Source: RYN-230 sp963717125
Lineage (GTDB): Bacteria > Actinomycetota > Actinomycetes > Streptosporangiales > Streptosporangiaceae
Direction: 5' to 3'
NCBI GenBank assembly: GCA_963717125.1
Contig: CAVQVG010000017.1
Coordinates: 669,523 to 733,522 of the forward strand
Length of the DNA: 64,000 nucleotides
Numbering within the stretch: the stretch's first letter is position 1; every line of letters begins with the position of its first letter. Of the stretch, positions 42,778-52,810 are shown piece after piece. Both the position numbers and the translations under genes were made by a program. The notes below the pieces were generated by a model. The model did not search any database, was not told the origin of the DNA, and worked only from the letters and a program-made list of their open reading frames with translations.

Positions 42778-43615
42778 GGTGCTGGAAACTCCTTCCGCAG
42801 CCAAGCCATTTCTGCGCCATGGACTGGTCGCTTGGCACATGTGCCCGTTCGTGTCCGCTATTCTGCGGAGTTTCGATGAGTATCCCTGGGTATGGCTGGG
42901 GTTACAATGGCCGGGCCTGATACCGCTCCGCCCGGAACGGTCGCCAACTGAAGGTTCGCCCGGCTCTGCTCACCCGCTGCCTACGAGACCGCGATCGCCC
43001 GGACCAGCCGCCGCGCTCTTGCTTGCCGCGAACGCGTTTCCGCCGGTCAGCAGCAAAAAATCCGTGCTTGCGCCCAGAACCACGGCCAGGCTACATATCA
43101 AGTCCACGCTACATCAACTGCCTCGATTCAGCGCTGATGGGATGGCGGGTGCGTCGGCATCCGGCCGGCGCCCCGGGTGGTCAACTGATGCTGCGCCTCA
43201 GTTGAACGCGCGGGCCAGGCGAAGGGCTCGAAGGACCTGCTAGCGGCGTGCCTGGATGGCTAGGTAGCTGCTGTGTTGACGTACGCGGAGGTGTACAGGC
43301 TGATTGCGGAATGGCGGTGCTCCTTGCTATAGCAGGTGAAGAAGCCGTCGCAGAGGGCGCTGGCGTCGGCGAGGCAGCCGGACCGCTCGGGGAAGCAGGG
43401 CAGTATTCGTGTATCTTGTTGCGGGCACAGAAAGTAATAGGCTTGGCAGGCTGAGCCCCGGGCTATTAGTTGTGGCCGCTGGCTAATGTCAGTTGTGCGC
43501 AGTGGCTTGCCCGCGCGGCGATTGGGCCGGGATACTATCTGATTGAGTTTTCGATGGCCTGCCGGAAAAGGTTGGTGCACGAGATCTGTTTATTCAGCCT
43601 GAATCGGAGGTCGCA
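42778..43615. promoter_or_regulatory. Divergent regulatory region between exporter 2 and NRPS1
   Basis: 838 bp with no supported gene. It contains the third StrR-type palindrome (43179-43207) in the middle, about 400 bp from each gene, so one activator site could serve both directions. From about 43260 to 43600 the DNA is less GC-rich than the surroundings, as expected for a promoter and long leader. GGAGG at 43604-43608 is the NRPS1 ribosome binding site. Confidence 0.6.
43179..43207. promoter_or_regulatory. StrR-type operator palindrome 3
   Basis: GGTCAACTG (43179-43187), 11-bp spacer, CAGTTGAAC (43199-43207). The left arm differs at one base from the other two sites, while the right arm and spacing are identical. 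The following bases (GCGCGGG) match site 1 as well. Confidence 0.72.
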
Positions 43616-46600
43616 TTGGAGTCCGGCTGGACCTGGAATGCGGAGCACCTGCCGAATCACTCGTCCGCTCAGGTGGTTAGCTCAATTGCCGCAAGGCCCC
43701 GGAATTCGGCTGTGCAGATCGCATTGCGACTGGTCGGCTCATTGGACATTTCCATATTGCATGCGGCCTTGACAATGCTCGGCAGGCAGCACGAGATTCT
43801 ACGCGGCAGGCTCTCACCAGCCGGCGAGATAGTGATACCTGAGTTCGCCGGGCAAGAGGACTTCGCGGTACCGCTACTCGACCTCGGCGCTGAACCAGCG
43901 GCTATTGCCGACACGGACGGTATTGTCGCGACGATCCTCGCTGAGGAAGCGCTTACCGTATTCGCGCCCGAAACGTCGCCGCTTTTTCGCTGCCGACTGG
44001 TCCGCATCAGTCCAGTGGATCACGTATTGAGCTTGGTATTGCATCGCCAGATCGCGGATCAGGGTAGGGCTGGGTTGCTATTCGGCGAGTTGCCTGCCAT
44101 GTATGCGGCGGCACGAGGGGGCCGCCAGGCAGCGCCAGTTAAGCAGCAATCTGACAGCGAGGGACGGCGGCAGGACGACGGCGCTACGACCGAGGATCGG
44201 CTTGCCTATTGGCAGGCGCGGCTTGCTGATGTCCCAGCGTTGGAACTGGCTGGAGAGAAACCTCAGCTGGCGAGTTCGCCTGCACTCGGGGCGAGCGTTG
44301 AGTTCGCTATTCCGGTGGACACCGGGCACGGCTTGCATGCGGCGGCCCAGCAAATCGGAGCCAGCGTCCCGTCGCTGGTTCTTGGTGCTTTCACGGCGCT
44401 GCTCAGCCGTCATGCCGACCAGGATGACATCGTGGTGGGTGTCCCGATCCCTCCGTGGTATCGGCCCATGCCGATTCGAATCAACCTGGCGGGTGATCCG
44501 CGCTACGCCGAGATCGTCCAGCAGGTGCAGGAGGAACTGGCGGCTGCGGCCAGGTTCAGCGACGTTGGTGTCGGCTCACCGGCCGGGATGCTCCAGTTGA
44601 CGGCCGGCTCCGGCCGCCAGCCGTTGTTTAGTGTTATGTTCGACAGCTTTACCGAGAATGAGGATGGATATGGCGCTGGGCAATGGGATTCTGATCTCCG
44701 GGCGACGGTCGCTTATGTGGATGCCGCGCCGGCGGGCCTCGATTTGGTGCTTGTTCTGAGCGCAAGTAGAAACCGGCTTAAGATCAGGCTTGATTACAGG
44801 GCCGATCGCTTCCGTGATGTCACGATGCGCCGGGCCGCAGGTCATCTGGCCACGATGCTCGCCGCTATCGCCGATAATGCGGATCGGCCGTTGTCCCAGC
44901 TCCCAATCCTCACCCACGGTGAATACCGGGAACTGGTCCATCAGTGGAATGACACGGCGGCAGAGCCAGCCTCCGTCGCGGGAGTTCATGAGCTGTTCGC
45001 GGTTCAGGTCATGCGGTCTCCCGAAGCCGTGGCCGTGTCGTGTGCAGGCCGTTCGCTGACATATACCGAGTTGGCTGCGGAGGTGAATCGGCTCGCGCAT
45101 TACCTGCGAGGACATGGGGTCGGTCCAGAGGTAGTGGTAGGGCTCGCCGTCGAACGAGGCGTCAACATGGTGGTCGCGCTGCTGGCCATCTGGGGGGCTG
45201 GCGGTGCCTACCTGCCGCTGGATCCGGACTATCCAGCCGACCGGCTCGCCTACATGATATCTGACAGCGGCACGAGGCTCGTCCTTGGTACCCGCGCGCT
45301 GGCTGGGGAATTCACCGATGCTCCCGGCACCGTTATTGTCCTGGACGACCTGGATACAGCGGCGGCGATCGCCGCCGCACCGGAGCATCCCCCCGAGATC
45401 GTTGTCCATCCGGACCAGCTCGCCTATGTGATTTACACCTCCGGGTCAACCGGACTCCCGAAAGGGGTCGAGGTCGGTCACCGCGGCGTGGTGAATCGGC
45501 TGGTGCGGATGCAGGAGTCCTACGGCCTGACGTTGGCGGAGCGGGTGTTGCACAAGACACCGCTGACATTCGACGCATCCGTATGGGAGCTGTTCTGGCC
45601 CTTGTCGGTTGGCGCTGAGGTGGTGGTGGCCGAACCGGGGCGCCATCGTGACCTCGACTACCTCGTCTCGTTGCTGGGGTCCCGGCGGATCAGCGTGGTG
45701 CATTTCGTTCCGTCCCTGTTCCGGTTGTTCGTCATGTATGACCTCCCACCGCTACCATCGCTGCGCCTGGTGTTCTGCAGCGGTGAGGCGCTGGCCGCCG
45801 AAGACGTGGTTCGCTTTTATGCGAGGAATACGACCGCTGTGGTCGGGAATTTGTACGGCCCGACCGAAGCGTCGATCGAGGCTGCGTCGGCCGAGTGCGA
45901 GCGTCCAGCCCGTCCCTCGATTTCGCCGCCTATCGGTCGGCCGATCGGGAACGTGCGGCTGTATGTGCTGGATCGGTTCCTGTGCCCCGTCCCGGTAGAG
46001 GTGCCGGGGGAGCTGTTCATCGGTGGGGCGGGAGTGGCCCGCGGATATGGCGGTCGGCCAGGACTGACAGCGGAGCGCTTTGTCGCGGATCCGTTCGCCG
46101 GGAATGGATCCCGGTTGTATCGCACCGGGGACCGTGTTCGCTGGTGGCCGGACGGCCAAGTCGAATATCTGGGCCGCGTTGACCATCAGGTGAAGGTGCG
46201 CGGGGTGCGGATCGAGCCGGGGGAAGTGGAGGCCGCACTGCTGGCCCACCCAGGCGTTGCCGACGTCGTCGTCGTCGCGGACGGAACTGGCGCTGACCGG
46301 CGCCTGGTCGCCTACTTGGTGGCAGCAGGCCCGGAAGCCCCTACCACTACCGCGCTCCGCGCGTTCCTGCGCACCAGCCTGTCCCACTACATGATCCCGT
46401 CGATATTCGTGAAACTGGCCGCAATCCCGGTGAGCCCGAACGGGAAGGTTGACCGGGCCGCGCTCCCGGCTCCCGGCACCACCCGGCCGGAGATGGGGGG
46501 CACCTTCGTCGCGCCCGTCACACCGGCCGAAGTGATCTTGATCGGAATCTGGGCCGACGTCCTGGGCCTGGACCAGCTTGGGGTTACCGATAACTTCTTC

Positions 46601-49600
46601 GACCTGGGCGGTCACTCCCTGCTGGCCACACAGGTCGTTTCCCGGGTGAGGGCGCATTTCGGGATCGAACTCCCGGTCAGCGCGCTCTTCGAGCAGGCGA
46701 CCATCACCGGACTGGCGGGAGTGGTCGAAGGAGCCGTGCTGGGTCCGGCGATGCCAGAAATCACCACGGCGGATAGGGGCTGCCCGCTTCCGCTGTCGTT
46801 CGCCCAGCAGCGTCTGTGGTTTCTCAACCAGCTCGAGCCGGAGTCGGCCGACTACAACGAACTCCTGGCCCTGCGCATAACCGGGGACTTGGACGTGGCC
46901 TCTCTGGGCGCGGCTCTAGACGCGATCGTGGAACGGCATGAGGTGCTGCGGACCCGGCTCGTCGCTGACGCCGACGGCGTCGCGCATCAGATCATTGATC
47001 CGGCCATTGGGTCTGGACTGGTCATGGTCGATCTCAGTGCGGAATCCGATCCCCTCGCCCCGGCGCGCACACTCGTGGCGATGGATGCAGTGGAACCGTT
47101 CGATCTGGCCGCCGGCCCGCTGCTTCGGGCCAGGCTGATCCGGCTGAGCCCGGACAACCATGTATTGAATTTGTGCATGCATCACGTCGTCTCCGACGAG
47201 TGGTCGGTCGGCTTGCTGCGGCGTGAGCTGACGATTCTCTACAGCGCGGCCCGCCGGCACGAGGCCGCGTTGCTCCCACCGCTAGCGGTGCAGTACGCCG
47301 ACTTCGCCGTCTGGCAACGCGCATGGCTTCAGGGCGACGTGTTGGACGCGCAGTTGGCTTACTGGCGGGAGCATCTGGCGGAGGCGCCGGTACTGGAACT
47401 GCCGACCGACCGAGAGCGGCCACCGTTGCGGTCTTCGGCGGGCGCGCGAGTCGAGTTCGCCGTGCCGGACGAGGTCACGGCCGGGCTGCGCGCGGTGGCA
47501 AGGTCGGCGGACGCGACAATGTTCATGACATTGTTCGGCGTATATGCGGTCCTGCTCAGCCGGTTCACTGGCCAGGACGACATCGTAGTCGGCACTCCTA
47601 TCGCCAATCGCACTCACGCTGAGACGGAGAGCCTGATCGGGTTCTTCGTTAATACCATGGCGCTCCGCGCGGACTTGACCGGTGACCCGACCTTTTCTGA
47701 GCTGCTTGCCCGGGTCCGTGACATCGCCCTGGCCGGCTTCAACCACCAGGACCTGCCCTTCGAGCAACTCATTGACGCCCTTAACGTCGACAGGGATCGA
47801 TCCCGCACACCGCTGTTTCAAGTCCTGTTCAACTACAACCAGGCCGACAGCACCGCTGGTACGGTGGACGCCGAGCCCGATCTGGGCATCTCGCTGGCCG
47901 AGTTGCCAGGTGAGGTCGCGGCCAAATTCGACTTGCGGCTCATTTTCACTGACGGCGGTGGGACGCTGTCGGGCGCGATTGAGTACGCCGCAGCGCTGTT
48001 CGAGGCGCCGACGGTGCACCGCCTGGTTGAGCGCCTGTTGCTGGTGCTGGCGCAGGTGGCGCGATATGACGGCCTACGCCTGTCCCACCTCCAGACGATA
48101 CCGCTCAGGGAGCGGCGTGAGATCGATGGGTGGAACGACACCGCCGCACCCATCCCGCCGGTGGGCGGGGTACATGATCTGATCGCGAGGCAAGCGGCCA
48201 CCCATCCTGGCGTGATCGCTGTTACATCAGGGGGGACATCGGAGACCTACGCCGGGCTGGACAGACAGGCGAACCAACTCTCGCACTACCTGCAGGGCCT
48301 GGGCGTGGGAACAGAGACAGTGGTCGGCCTGTGCCTGGACCGTGGTGTGGACATGCTGGTCGCACTGCTTGCGGTGTGGAAGGCAGGAGCAGCCTATCTT
48401 CCGCTCGATCCCCGTCATCCTGACGAACGCCTGGACTACGTGATTGCTGACAGCCGGGCCTCTATCGTGCTGGGCGACGCCGTCGTCCTAGACAACCTTT
48501 CCGCCGTGCGGGCCAGGACGGTCGCGCTGGATAATCCCGCGATTGCCGCTGCGATCCGGCTGGGGCCTGTCACTGCACCCGTCGTCGGCATCCACCCTGA
48601 TCAGGCCGCTTACGTGAGCTACACGTCGGGATCGACCGGGCGTCCCAAGGGCGTCTGGGTCAGCCATCGCGCCCTGACCGGATATGTAGACGGCATACCG
48701 GGCCGAGCCGGCCTCGGTGGTGTCGGCCGCCGTTACGCGCTGTTGCAACCAGCCGTCACCGACTTCGCAAACACCATGATCTTCGTTTGCCTGAGCACCG
48801 GCGGATCCCTGCACATGCCTGACCCCGGCATGGCCAGTGATCCCGTTGCCGTGGCTGCCTACCTGCGCGAACATGACATCGACTACCTCAAGATCGTGCC
48901 CTCACACCTGGCTGCCCTCGCCGGACCGACTGGGCTCACCACGCTGCTGCCCGCACGCACTCTCGTCCTTGGCGGCGAAGCCGTAACGCAGACACTGGCC
49001 CGTGATCTTGCCGAGGTGGCCGGGGACCGGATGGTGGTGAATCACTACGGACCCACCGAGGCGACTGTCGGGTCGGCCACGGCCTGCCTGGACGGTGGTC
49101 CTGTGCGCATCGGCCACCCAGTCCCCAACACCCGCCTGTACGTGGTGGACCGGCAGGTCAACCAGGTTCCGGTAGGCGCGGCGGGCGAGTTGTATATCGG
49201 CGGCGCCGGGGTGGCGCGCGGCTACGGCAACCGGCCTGGACTGACGGCCGAGGTCTTCGTCGCCGACCCCTTCAGCGGCGACGGTACCCGGCTGTACCGG
49301 ACTGGCGACCGGGTGCGCAGATGGCCTGATGGGCGGCTGGAGTTCCTTGGCCGTCTTGACCGCCAGGTCAAGATCCGCGGGTATCGGATTGAGCCCGCGG
49401 AGATCGAGGCCGCTCTGCTCACCCATTCCGCAGTGGCATCGGTGGCCGTCATAGCCTGCGACGACGGCCCGGGCAGGCGCCTAGTGGCTTACCTCATGCC
49501 CGCCAATCCGGCTGACGGCATCCCCGCGAGCAGCGACCTCCGAGCATATCTACGACGTTCCCTCCCCGACCACATGATCCCCGCCGCCTTCGTGGCACTC

Positions 49601-52600
49601 GACAGTCTGCCGCTTACCTCCAACGGCAAGATAGACCGCAAGGCGCTTCCCGCACTGGATGGCACCCGCCCTGGGCTGGCAACCCGCTACCAACGCCCCC
49701 GCACGGCGACCGAAGAACTCCTCGGCGGCATCTGGACCGACACCCTGGGGATCGACCGCATCGGGACCAGCGACAACTTCTTCGACCTCGGCGGCCATTC
49801 TCTCCTCGCGACTCAGGTGATATCGCGTATCCGGGCGATCTTTGAGATCGAGCTGTCGCTCGCCGCCCTGTTCGACCATCCCACCCTGGCTGAACTGGCC
49901 ATTGTCCTTGAAGGCGCCACCCGAGAAGGCACTGGGCGGCAGATCGCGGTTCCGCCGATCGCTGCTGTACCCCGGAACAATCCGATCCCGTTGTCGTTCG
50001 CGCAACAACGTCTCTGGTTCATCGACCAGCTTACGCCGGGCTCGACCGAATACAACAATGCGGATGCGGTACGGCTCCGCGGAGCGCTGGATGCCGCAGC
50101 GCTCAGTGCCGCTCTGGACGCGATGACGGAGCGGCACGAGGTGCTGAGGACCAGGCTGGTGGCTGGAGTCAACGGCGTGGCCCACCAGGTGGTGGATCCG
50201 CCGTCCGGATTCGGCTTGACGACAGTGGATGTCGGCGGGGAGCACGACCCCCTATCGCGGGCGCGAGAGCTCATATCCGCGGACGCGCTGGAGCCGTTCG
50301 ATCTGGCGGTGGGTCCGCTGGCGTGGGGCCGACTGATCCGGATGGGGCCGGACGATCATGTGCTCGCCTTGTACCTGCACCATGTCGTGTCGGACGAATG
50401 GTCAGCCATCGTCTTGCGCCGCGAGATGGCGGCACTGTACGACGCCTTCCGCGGTGGGATGCCGTCGCCGCTGGCCGCATTGCCAATGCAGTACGCGGAC
50501 TTTGCCGCCTGGCAGCGCGACTGTCTGACCGGCGAGGTGCTGGATCGGCAGCTCGCGTACTGGCGCGACCGGCTGGCCGGCGCTCCGGTACTTGAATTTC
50601 CCGCCGATCATCCCAGGCCCGCGGTCCGTTCGTCGGCCGGCGCTCTCGTGGAATTCATGGTGCCAGCCGAGACTGCGGGGGGGCTGCGTGCGGCGGCCCG
50701 CCAGGCCGGTGCGACCGCCTTCATGACATTGCTGTCGGCGTTCACGGTTCTGCTCAGCCGCTACACCGGCCAGGACGATATCGTGCTCGGCACCCCCGTC
50801 GCTCACCGGACGAGGACCGAGTTCGAAAGCCTCATCGGGTTCTTCGTCAATACCCTGGTCCTGCGCACCGACCTGTCGGGTGACCCCACGTTCACCGAAC
50901 TCGTCGGCCGGGTCCGGCGGGAGGTGCTCAACGCGTACGCCCACCAGGACGTCCCGTTCGAACAAGTGGTCGACGCTTTACAGCCGGAACGAGACCGATC
51001 CCGCACACCGCTGTTCCAGATCGTCTTCAGCATGGACCGGGTCCGCGACACGCGGCTGGCCTTCTCGGGATTGAGCGGCGAGCGGTTCCCGGTGAGCGTG
51101 GAGGAAGCAAGATTCGACCTGACCGTCGCCCTCGGTGAAGACGGCGATGAGATCGGCGGCTCGCTGCTCTACAGCACCGAACTCTTTGACCTGCTGACCG
51201 TACAGCGCTTGGCCGGACACCTCGTCACCGTGCTTGGCGCGGTTGCGGCCGCTCCGCATCTGCGCGTGTCGGAAGTGTCCCTGCTGACCGGGCGCGAGCG
51301 GGATCAGCTGGCCCGGTGGAATGACGCGCCGGTGCCGGTGCCGGCGGCGGGCGGGGTGCATGAGCTGGTCGCGGCGCGGGTGGGGGTGGGCCCGGACGCG
51401 GTGGCGGTGACGTGTGGTGGGGTGTCGCTGAGTTATGGGGGGCTGGAGGAGCGGGCGAACCGGCTGGCGCAGTACCTGCGTGGGGTGGGGGTGGGTGCGG
51501 AGACGGTGGTCGGGTTGTGCCTGCCTCCTGGCGTGGGCATGGTGGTGGTGATGCTGGCGGTGTGGAAGGCCGGGGGTGCCTGGCTGCCGCTGGATCCGGG
51601 GTATCCGCCCGAACGGCTGGGGTTCATGCTGGCCGACAGCCGGGCGGCGGTGCTGATTGGTACTGCCGCCGTCATTGACGACCTGCCGGCGGGGCGGATC
51701 CGCACTATTGCCCTGGATGATCGTGTCGTTGGGGCGGCGGTGGCGGCGATGCCGGCGGTGCCGCCGCCGGGGGTGGTGGCGGCGGGTCAGCTGGCGTATG
51801 TGATCTATACCTCGGGGTCAACCGGGGCACCGAAGGGGGTGCAGGTCACCCATGGTGGGCTGGTCAATTATGTGGTGTGGGCGGCCGGGGGGTATGGCGT
51901 GGATGCCGGGCGCGGAGCGCCGTTGCATACCTCGCTGGCTTTCGATCTGACGGTGACGAGTGTGTTTTTGCCGTTGGTGACGGGGTCGGCGGTGGTGGTC
52001 AGCCAGCCCGGCGGGGTGGAAGGGCTGGCCGCGGTGCTCCGGGAGGGAAACGCGTTCGGCCTGGTCAAGGTGGTTCCCGGGCATCTGGTTTTGCTGAGGG
52101 AACTGCTGAGTGCGGGGGAGCTGGCCAGCGCGGCGTGGCGGCTGGTTGTCGGTGGGGAGGCGCTGGCTGGGGCTGATGTGAGGTCGTGGCTGGAGAAGGC
52201 TCCCGGGACGGTGATCGTCAATGAGTACGGGCCGACCGAGACCGTGGTGGGGTGCTGCGTGTTCGAGGTCACCGCGGGTCAGGAGGTGCCTGAGCTGGTG
52301 CCGATCGGTGCGCCGGCCGCCGGTACCCGCCTGTATGTGCTGGACCGCGGTCTGCGGCTGGCCCCGGTTGGTGTTGCGGGTGAGTTGTTCATCGGCGGGG
52401 CGCAGGTGGCGCGGGGGTATGGCGGGCGGCCGGGGCTGACGGCGGAGCGGTTTGTGGCGGATTTGTTCGCTGGGGATGGGTCGCGGCTGTACCGCAGCGG
52501 GGACCGGGTGCGGTGGCGCGCCGATGGGCTGCTGGAGTTCCTGGGCCGCGCCGATGAGCAGGTGAAGATCCGCGGCTACCGGATCGAGCCCGGCGAAGTC

Positions 52601-52810
52601 GAAGCAGCCCTCGCCGCCCACCCGGCGGTGGGTGCGGCGGTGGTGGCCGCGGACCGCGACGGCCAGGACCGGCGGCTGGTGGCCTGGCTGGTCCCGGCCG
52701 GCCCGGCCGGGGGTATCCGCCGGCCGGCGAGTTGCGGGCGTTTGTGGGGCGGCGGCTGCCGGGGTTCATGGTCCCGGCGGTGTTCACCGAGCTGGCTGCG
52801 CTGCCGCTGA
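43616..52810 (+). CDS. NRPS1, N-terminal part: C*-A1-T1-C2-A2-T2-C3-A3
   Basis: Giant peptide synthetase starting at TTG 43616 (GGAGG at 43604). C1 (to about 44900) is degenerate: HHxxxDG reads HRQIADQ at 44042 and part of the GFFVNT segment is missing. A1 (about 44990-46480), T1 (GGHSLL, about 46610), C2 (46780-48110, HHVVSDE), A2 (48170-49670), T2 (about 49800), C3 (49980-51290, HHVVSDE), A3 (51340-52860). Binding-pocket residues read by alignment to GrsA: A1 DAWHFSLIEK (Ser-like), A2 DFTKVGHVGK (Asp-like), A3 DLTKVGEVGK (Asn). A missing C near 52717 breaks the frame, so the last about 30 residues are spurious and the protein really continues at 52732-57774. Confidence 0.93.
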   Translation: MESGWTWNAEHLPNHSSAQVVSSIAARPRNSAVQIALRLVGSLDISILHAALTMLGRQHEILRGRLSPAGEIVIPEFAGQEDFAVPLLDLGAEPAAIADTDGIVATILAEEALTVFAPETSPLFRCRLVRISPVDHVLSLVLHRQIADQGRAGLLFGELPAMYAAARGGRQAAPVKQQSDSEGRRQDDGATTEDRLAYWQARLADVPALELAGEKPQLASSPALGASVEFAIPVDTGHGLHAAAQQIGASVPSLVLGAFTALLSRHADQDDIVVGVPIPPWYRPMPIRINLAGDPRYAEIVQQVQEELAAAARFSDVGVGSPAGMLQLTAGSGRQPLFSVMFDSFTENEDGYGAGQWDSDLRATVAYVDAAPAGLDLVLVLSASRNRLKIRLDYRADRFRDVTMRRAAGHLATMLAAIADNADRPLSQLPILTHGEYRELVHQWNDTAAEPASVAGVHELFAVQVMRSPEAVAVSCAGRSLTYTELAAEVNRLAHYLRGHGVGPEVVVGLAVERGVNMVVALLAIWGAGGAYLPLDPDYPADRLAYMISDSGTRLVLGTRALAGEFTDAPGTVIVLDDLDTAAAIAAAPEHPPEIVVHPDQLAYVIYTSGSTGLPKGVEVGHRGVVNRLVRMQESYGLTLAERVLHKTPLTFDASVWELFWPLSVGAEVVVAEPGRHRDLDYLVSLLGSRRISVVHFVPSLFRLFVMYDLPPLPSLRLVFCSGEALAAEDVVRFYARNTTAVVGNLYGPTEASIEAASAECERPARPSISPPIGRPIGNVRLYVLDRFLCPVPVEVPGELFIGGAGVARGYGGRPGLTAERFVADPFAGNGSRLYRTGDRVRWWPDGQVEYLGRVDHQVKVRGVRIEPGEVEAALLAHPGVADVVVVADGTGADRRLVAYLVAAGPEAPTTTALRAFLRTSLSHYMIPSIFVKLAAIPVSPNGKVDRAALPAPGTTRPEMGGTFVAPVTPAEVILIGIWADVLGLDQLGVTDNFFDLGGHSLLATQVVSRVRAHFGIELPVSALFEQATITGLAGVVEGAVLGPAMPEITTADRGCPLPLSFAQQRLWFLNQLEPESADYNELLALRITGDLDVASLGAALDAIVERHEVLRTRLVADADGVAHQIIDPAIGSGLVMVDLSAESDPLAPARTLVAMDAVEPFDLAAGPLLRARLIRLSPDNHVLNLCMHHVVSDEWSVGLLRRELTILYSAARRHEAALLPPLAVQYADFAVWQRAWLQGDVLDAQLAYWREHLAEAPVLELPTDRERPPLRSSAGARVEFAVPDEVTAGLRAVARSADATMFMTLFGVYAVLLSRFTGQDDIVVGTPIANRTHAETESLIGFFVNTMALRADLTGDPTFSELLARVRDIALAGFNHQDLPFEQLIDALNVDRDRSRTPLFQVLFNYNQADSTAGTVDAEPDLGISLAELPGEVAAKFDLRLIFTDGGGTLSGAIEYAAALFEAPTVHRLVERLLLVLAQVARYDGLRLSHLQTIPLRERREIDGWNDTAAPIPPVGGVHDLIARQAATHPGVIAVTSGGTSETYAGLDRQANQLSHYLQGLGVGTETVVGLCLDRGVDMLVALLAVWKAGAAYLPLDPRHPDERLDYVIADSRASIVLGDAVVLDNLSAVRARTVALDNPAIAAAIRLGPVTAPVVGIHPDQAAYVSYTSGSTGRPKGVWVSHRALTGYVDGIPGRAGLGGVGRRYALLQPAVTDFANTMIFVCLSTGGSLHMPDPGMASDPVAVAAYLREHDIDYLKIVPSHLAALAGPTGLTTLLPARTLVLGGEAVTQTLARDLAEVAGDRMVVNHYGPTEATVGSATACLDGGPVRIGHPVPNTRLYVVDRQVNQVPVGAAGELYIGGAGVARGYGNRPGLTAEVFVADPFSGDGTRLYRTGDRVRRWPDGRLEFLGRLDRQVKIRGYRIEPAEIEAALLTHSAVASVAVIACDDGPGRRLVAYLMPANPADGIPASSDLRAYLRRSLPDHMIPAAFVALDSLPLTSNGKIDRKALPALDGTRPGLATRYQRPRTATEELLGGIWTDTLGIDRIGTSDNFFDLGGHSLLATQVISRIRAIFEIELSLAALFDHPTLAELAIVLEGATREGTGRQIAVPPIAAVPRNNPIPLSFAQQRLWFIDQLTPGSTEYNNADAVRLRGALDAAALSAALDAMTERHEVLRTRLVAGVNGVAHQVVDPPSGFGLTTVDVGGEHDPLSRARELISADALEPFDLAVGPLAWGRLIRMGPDDHVLALYLHHVVSDEWSAIVLRREMAALYDAFRGGMPSPLAALPMQYADFAAWQRDCLTGEVLDRQLAYWRDRLAGAPVLEFPADHPRPAVRSSAGALVEFMVPAETAGGLRAAARQAGATAFMTLLSAFTVLLSRYTGQDDIVLGTPVAHRTRTEFESLIGFFVNTLVLRTDLSGDPTFTELVGRVRREVLNAYAHQDVPFEQVVDALQPERDRSRTPLFQIVFSMDRVRDTRLAFSGLSGERFPVSVEEARFDLTVALGEDGDEIGGSLLYSTELFDLLTVQRLAGHLVTVLGAVAAAPHLRVSEVSLLTGRERDQLARWNDAPVPVPAAGGVHELVAARVGVGPDAVAVTCGGVSLSYGGLEERANRLAQYLRGVGVGAETVVGLCLPPGVGMVVVMLAVWKAGGAWLPLDPGYPPERLGFMLADSRAAVLIGTAAVIDDLPAGRIRTIALDDRVVGAAVAAMPAVPPPGVVAAGQLAYVIYTSGSTGAPKGVQVTHGGLVNYVVWAAGGYGVDAGRGAPLHTSLAFDLTVTSVFLPLVTGSAVVVSQPGGVEGLAAVLREGNAFGLVKVVPGHLVLLRELLSAGELASAAWRLVVGGEALAGADVRSWLEKAPGTVIVNEYGPTETVVGCCVFEVTAGQEVPELVPIGAPAAGTRLYVLDRGLRLAPVGVAGELFIGGAQVARGYGGRPGLTAERFVADLFAGDGSRLYRSGDRVRWRADGLLEFLGRADEQVKIRGYRIEPGEVEAALAAHPAVGAAVVAADRDGQDRRLVAWLVPAGPAGGIRRPASCGRLWGGGCRGSWSRRCSPSWLRCR

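Noticed and set aside
43260..43580. 106-codon minus-strand frame upstream of NRPS1
   Set aside because: Cys-rich translation without codon bias or a ribosome binding site; it lies in the regulatory region.
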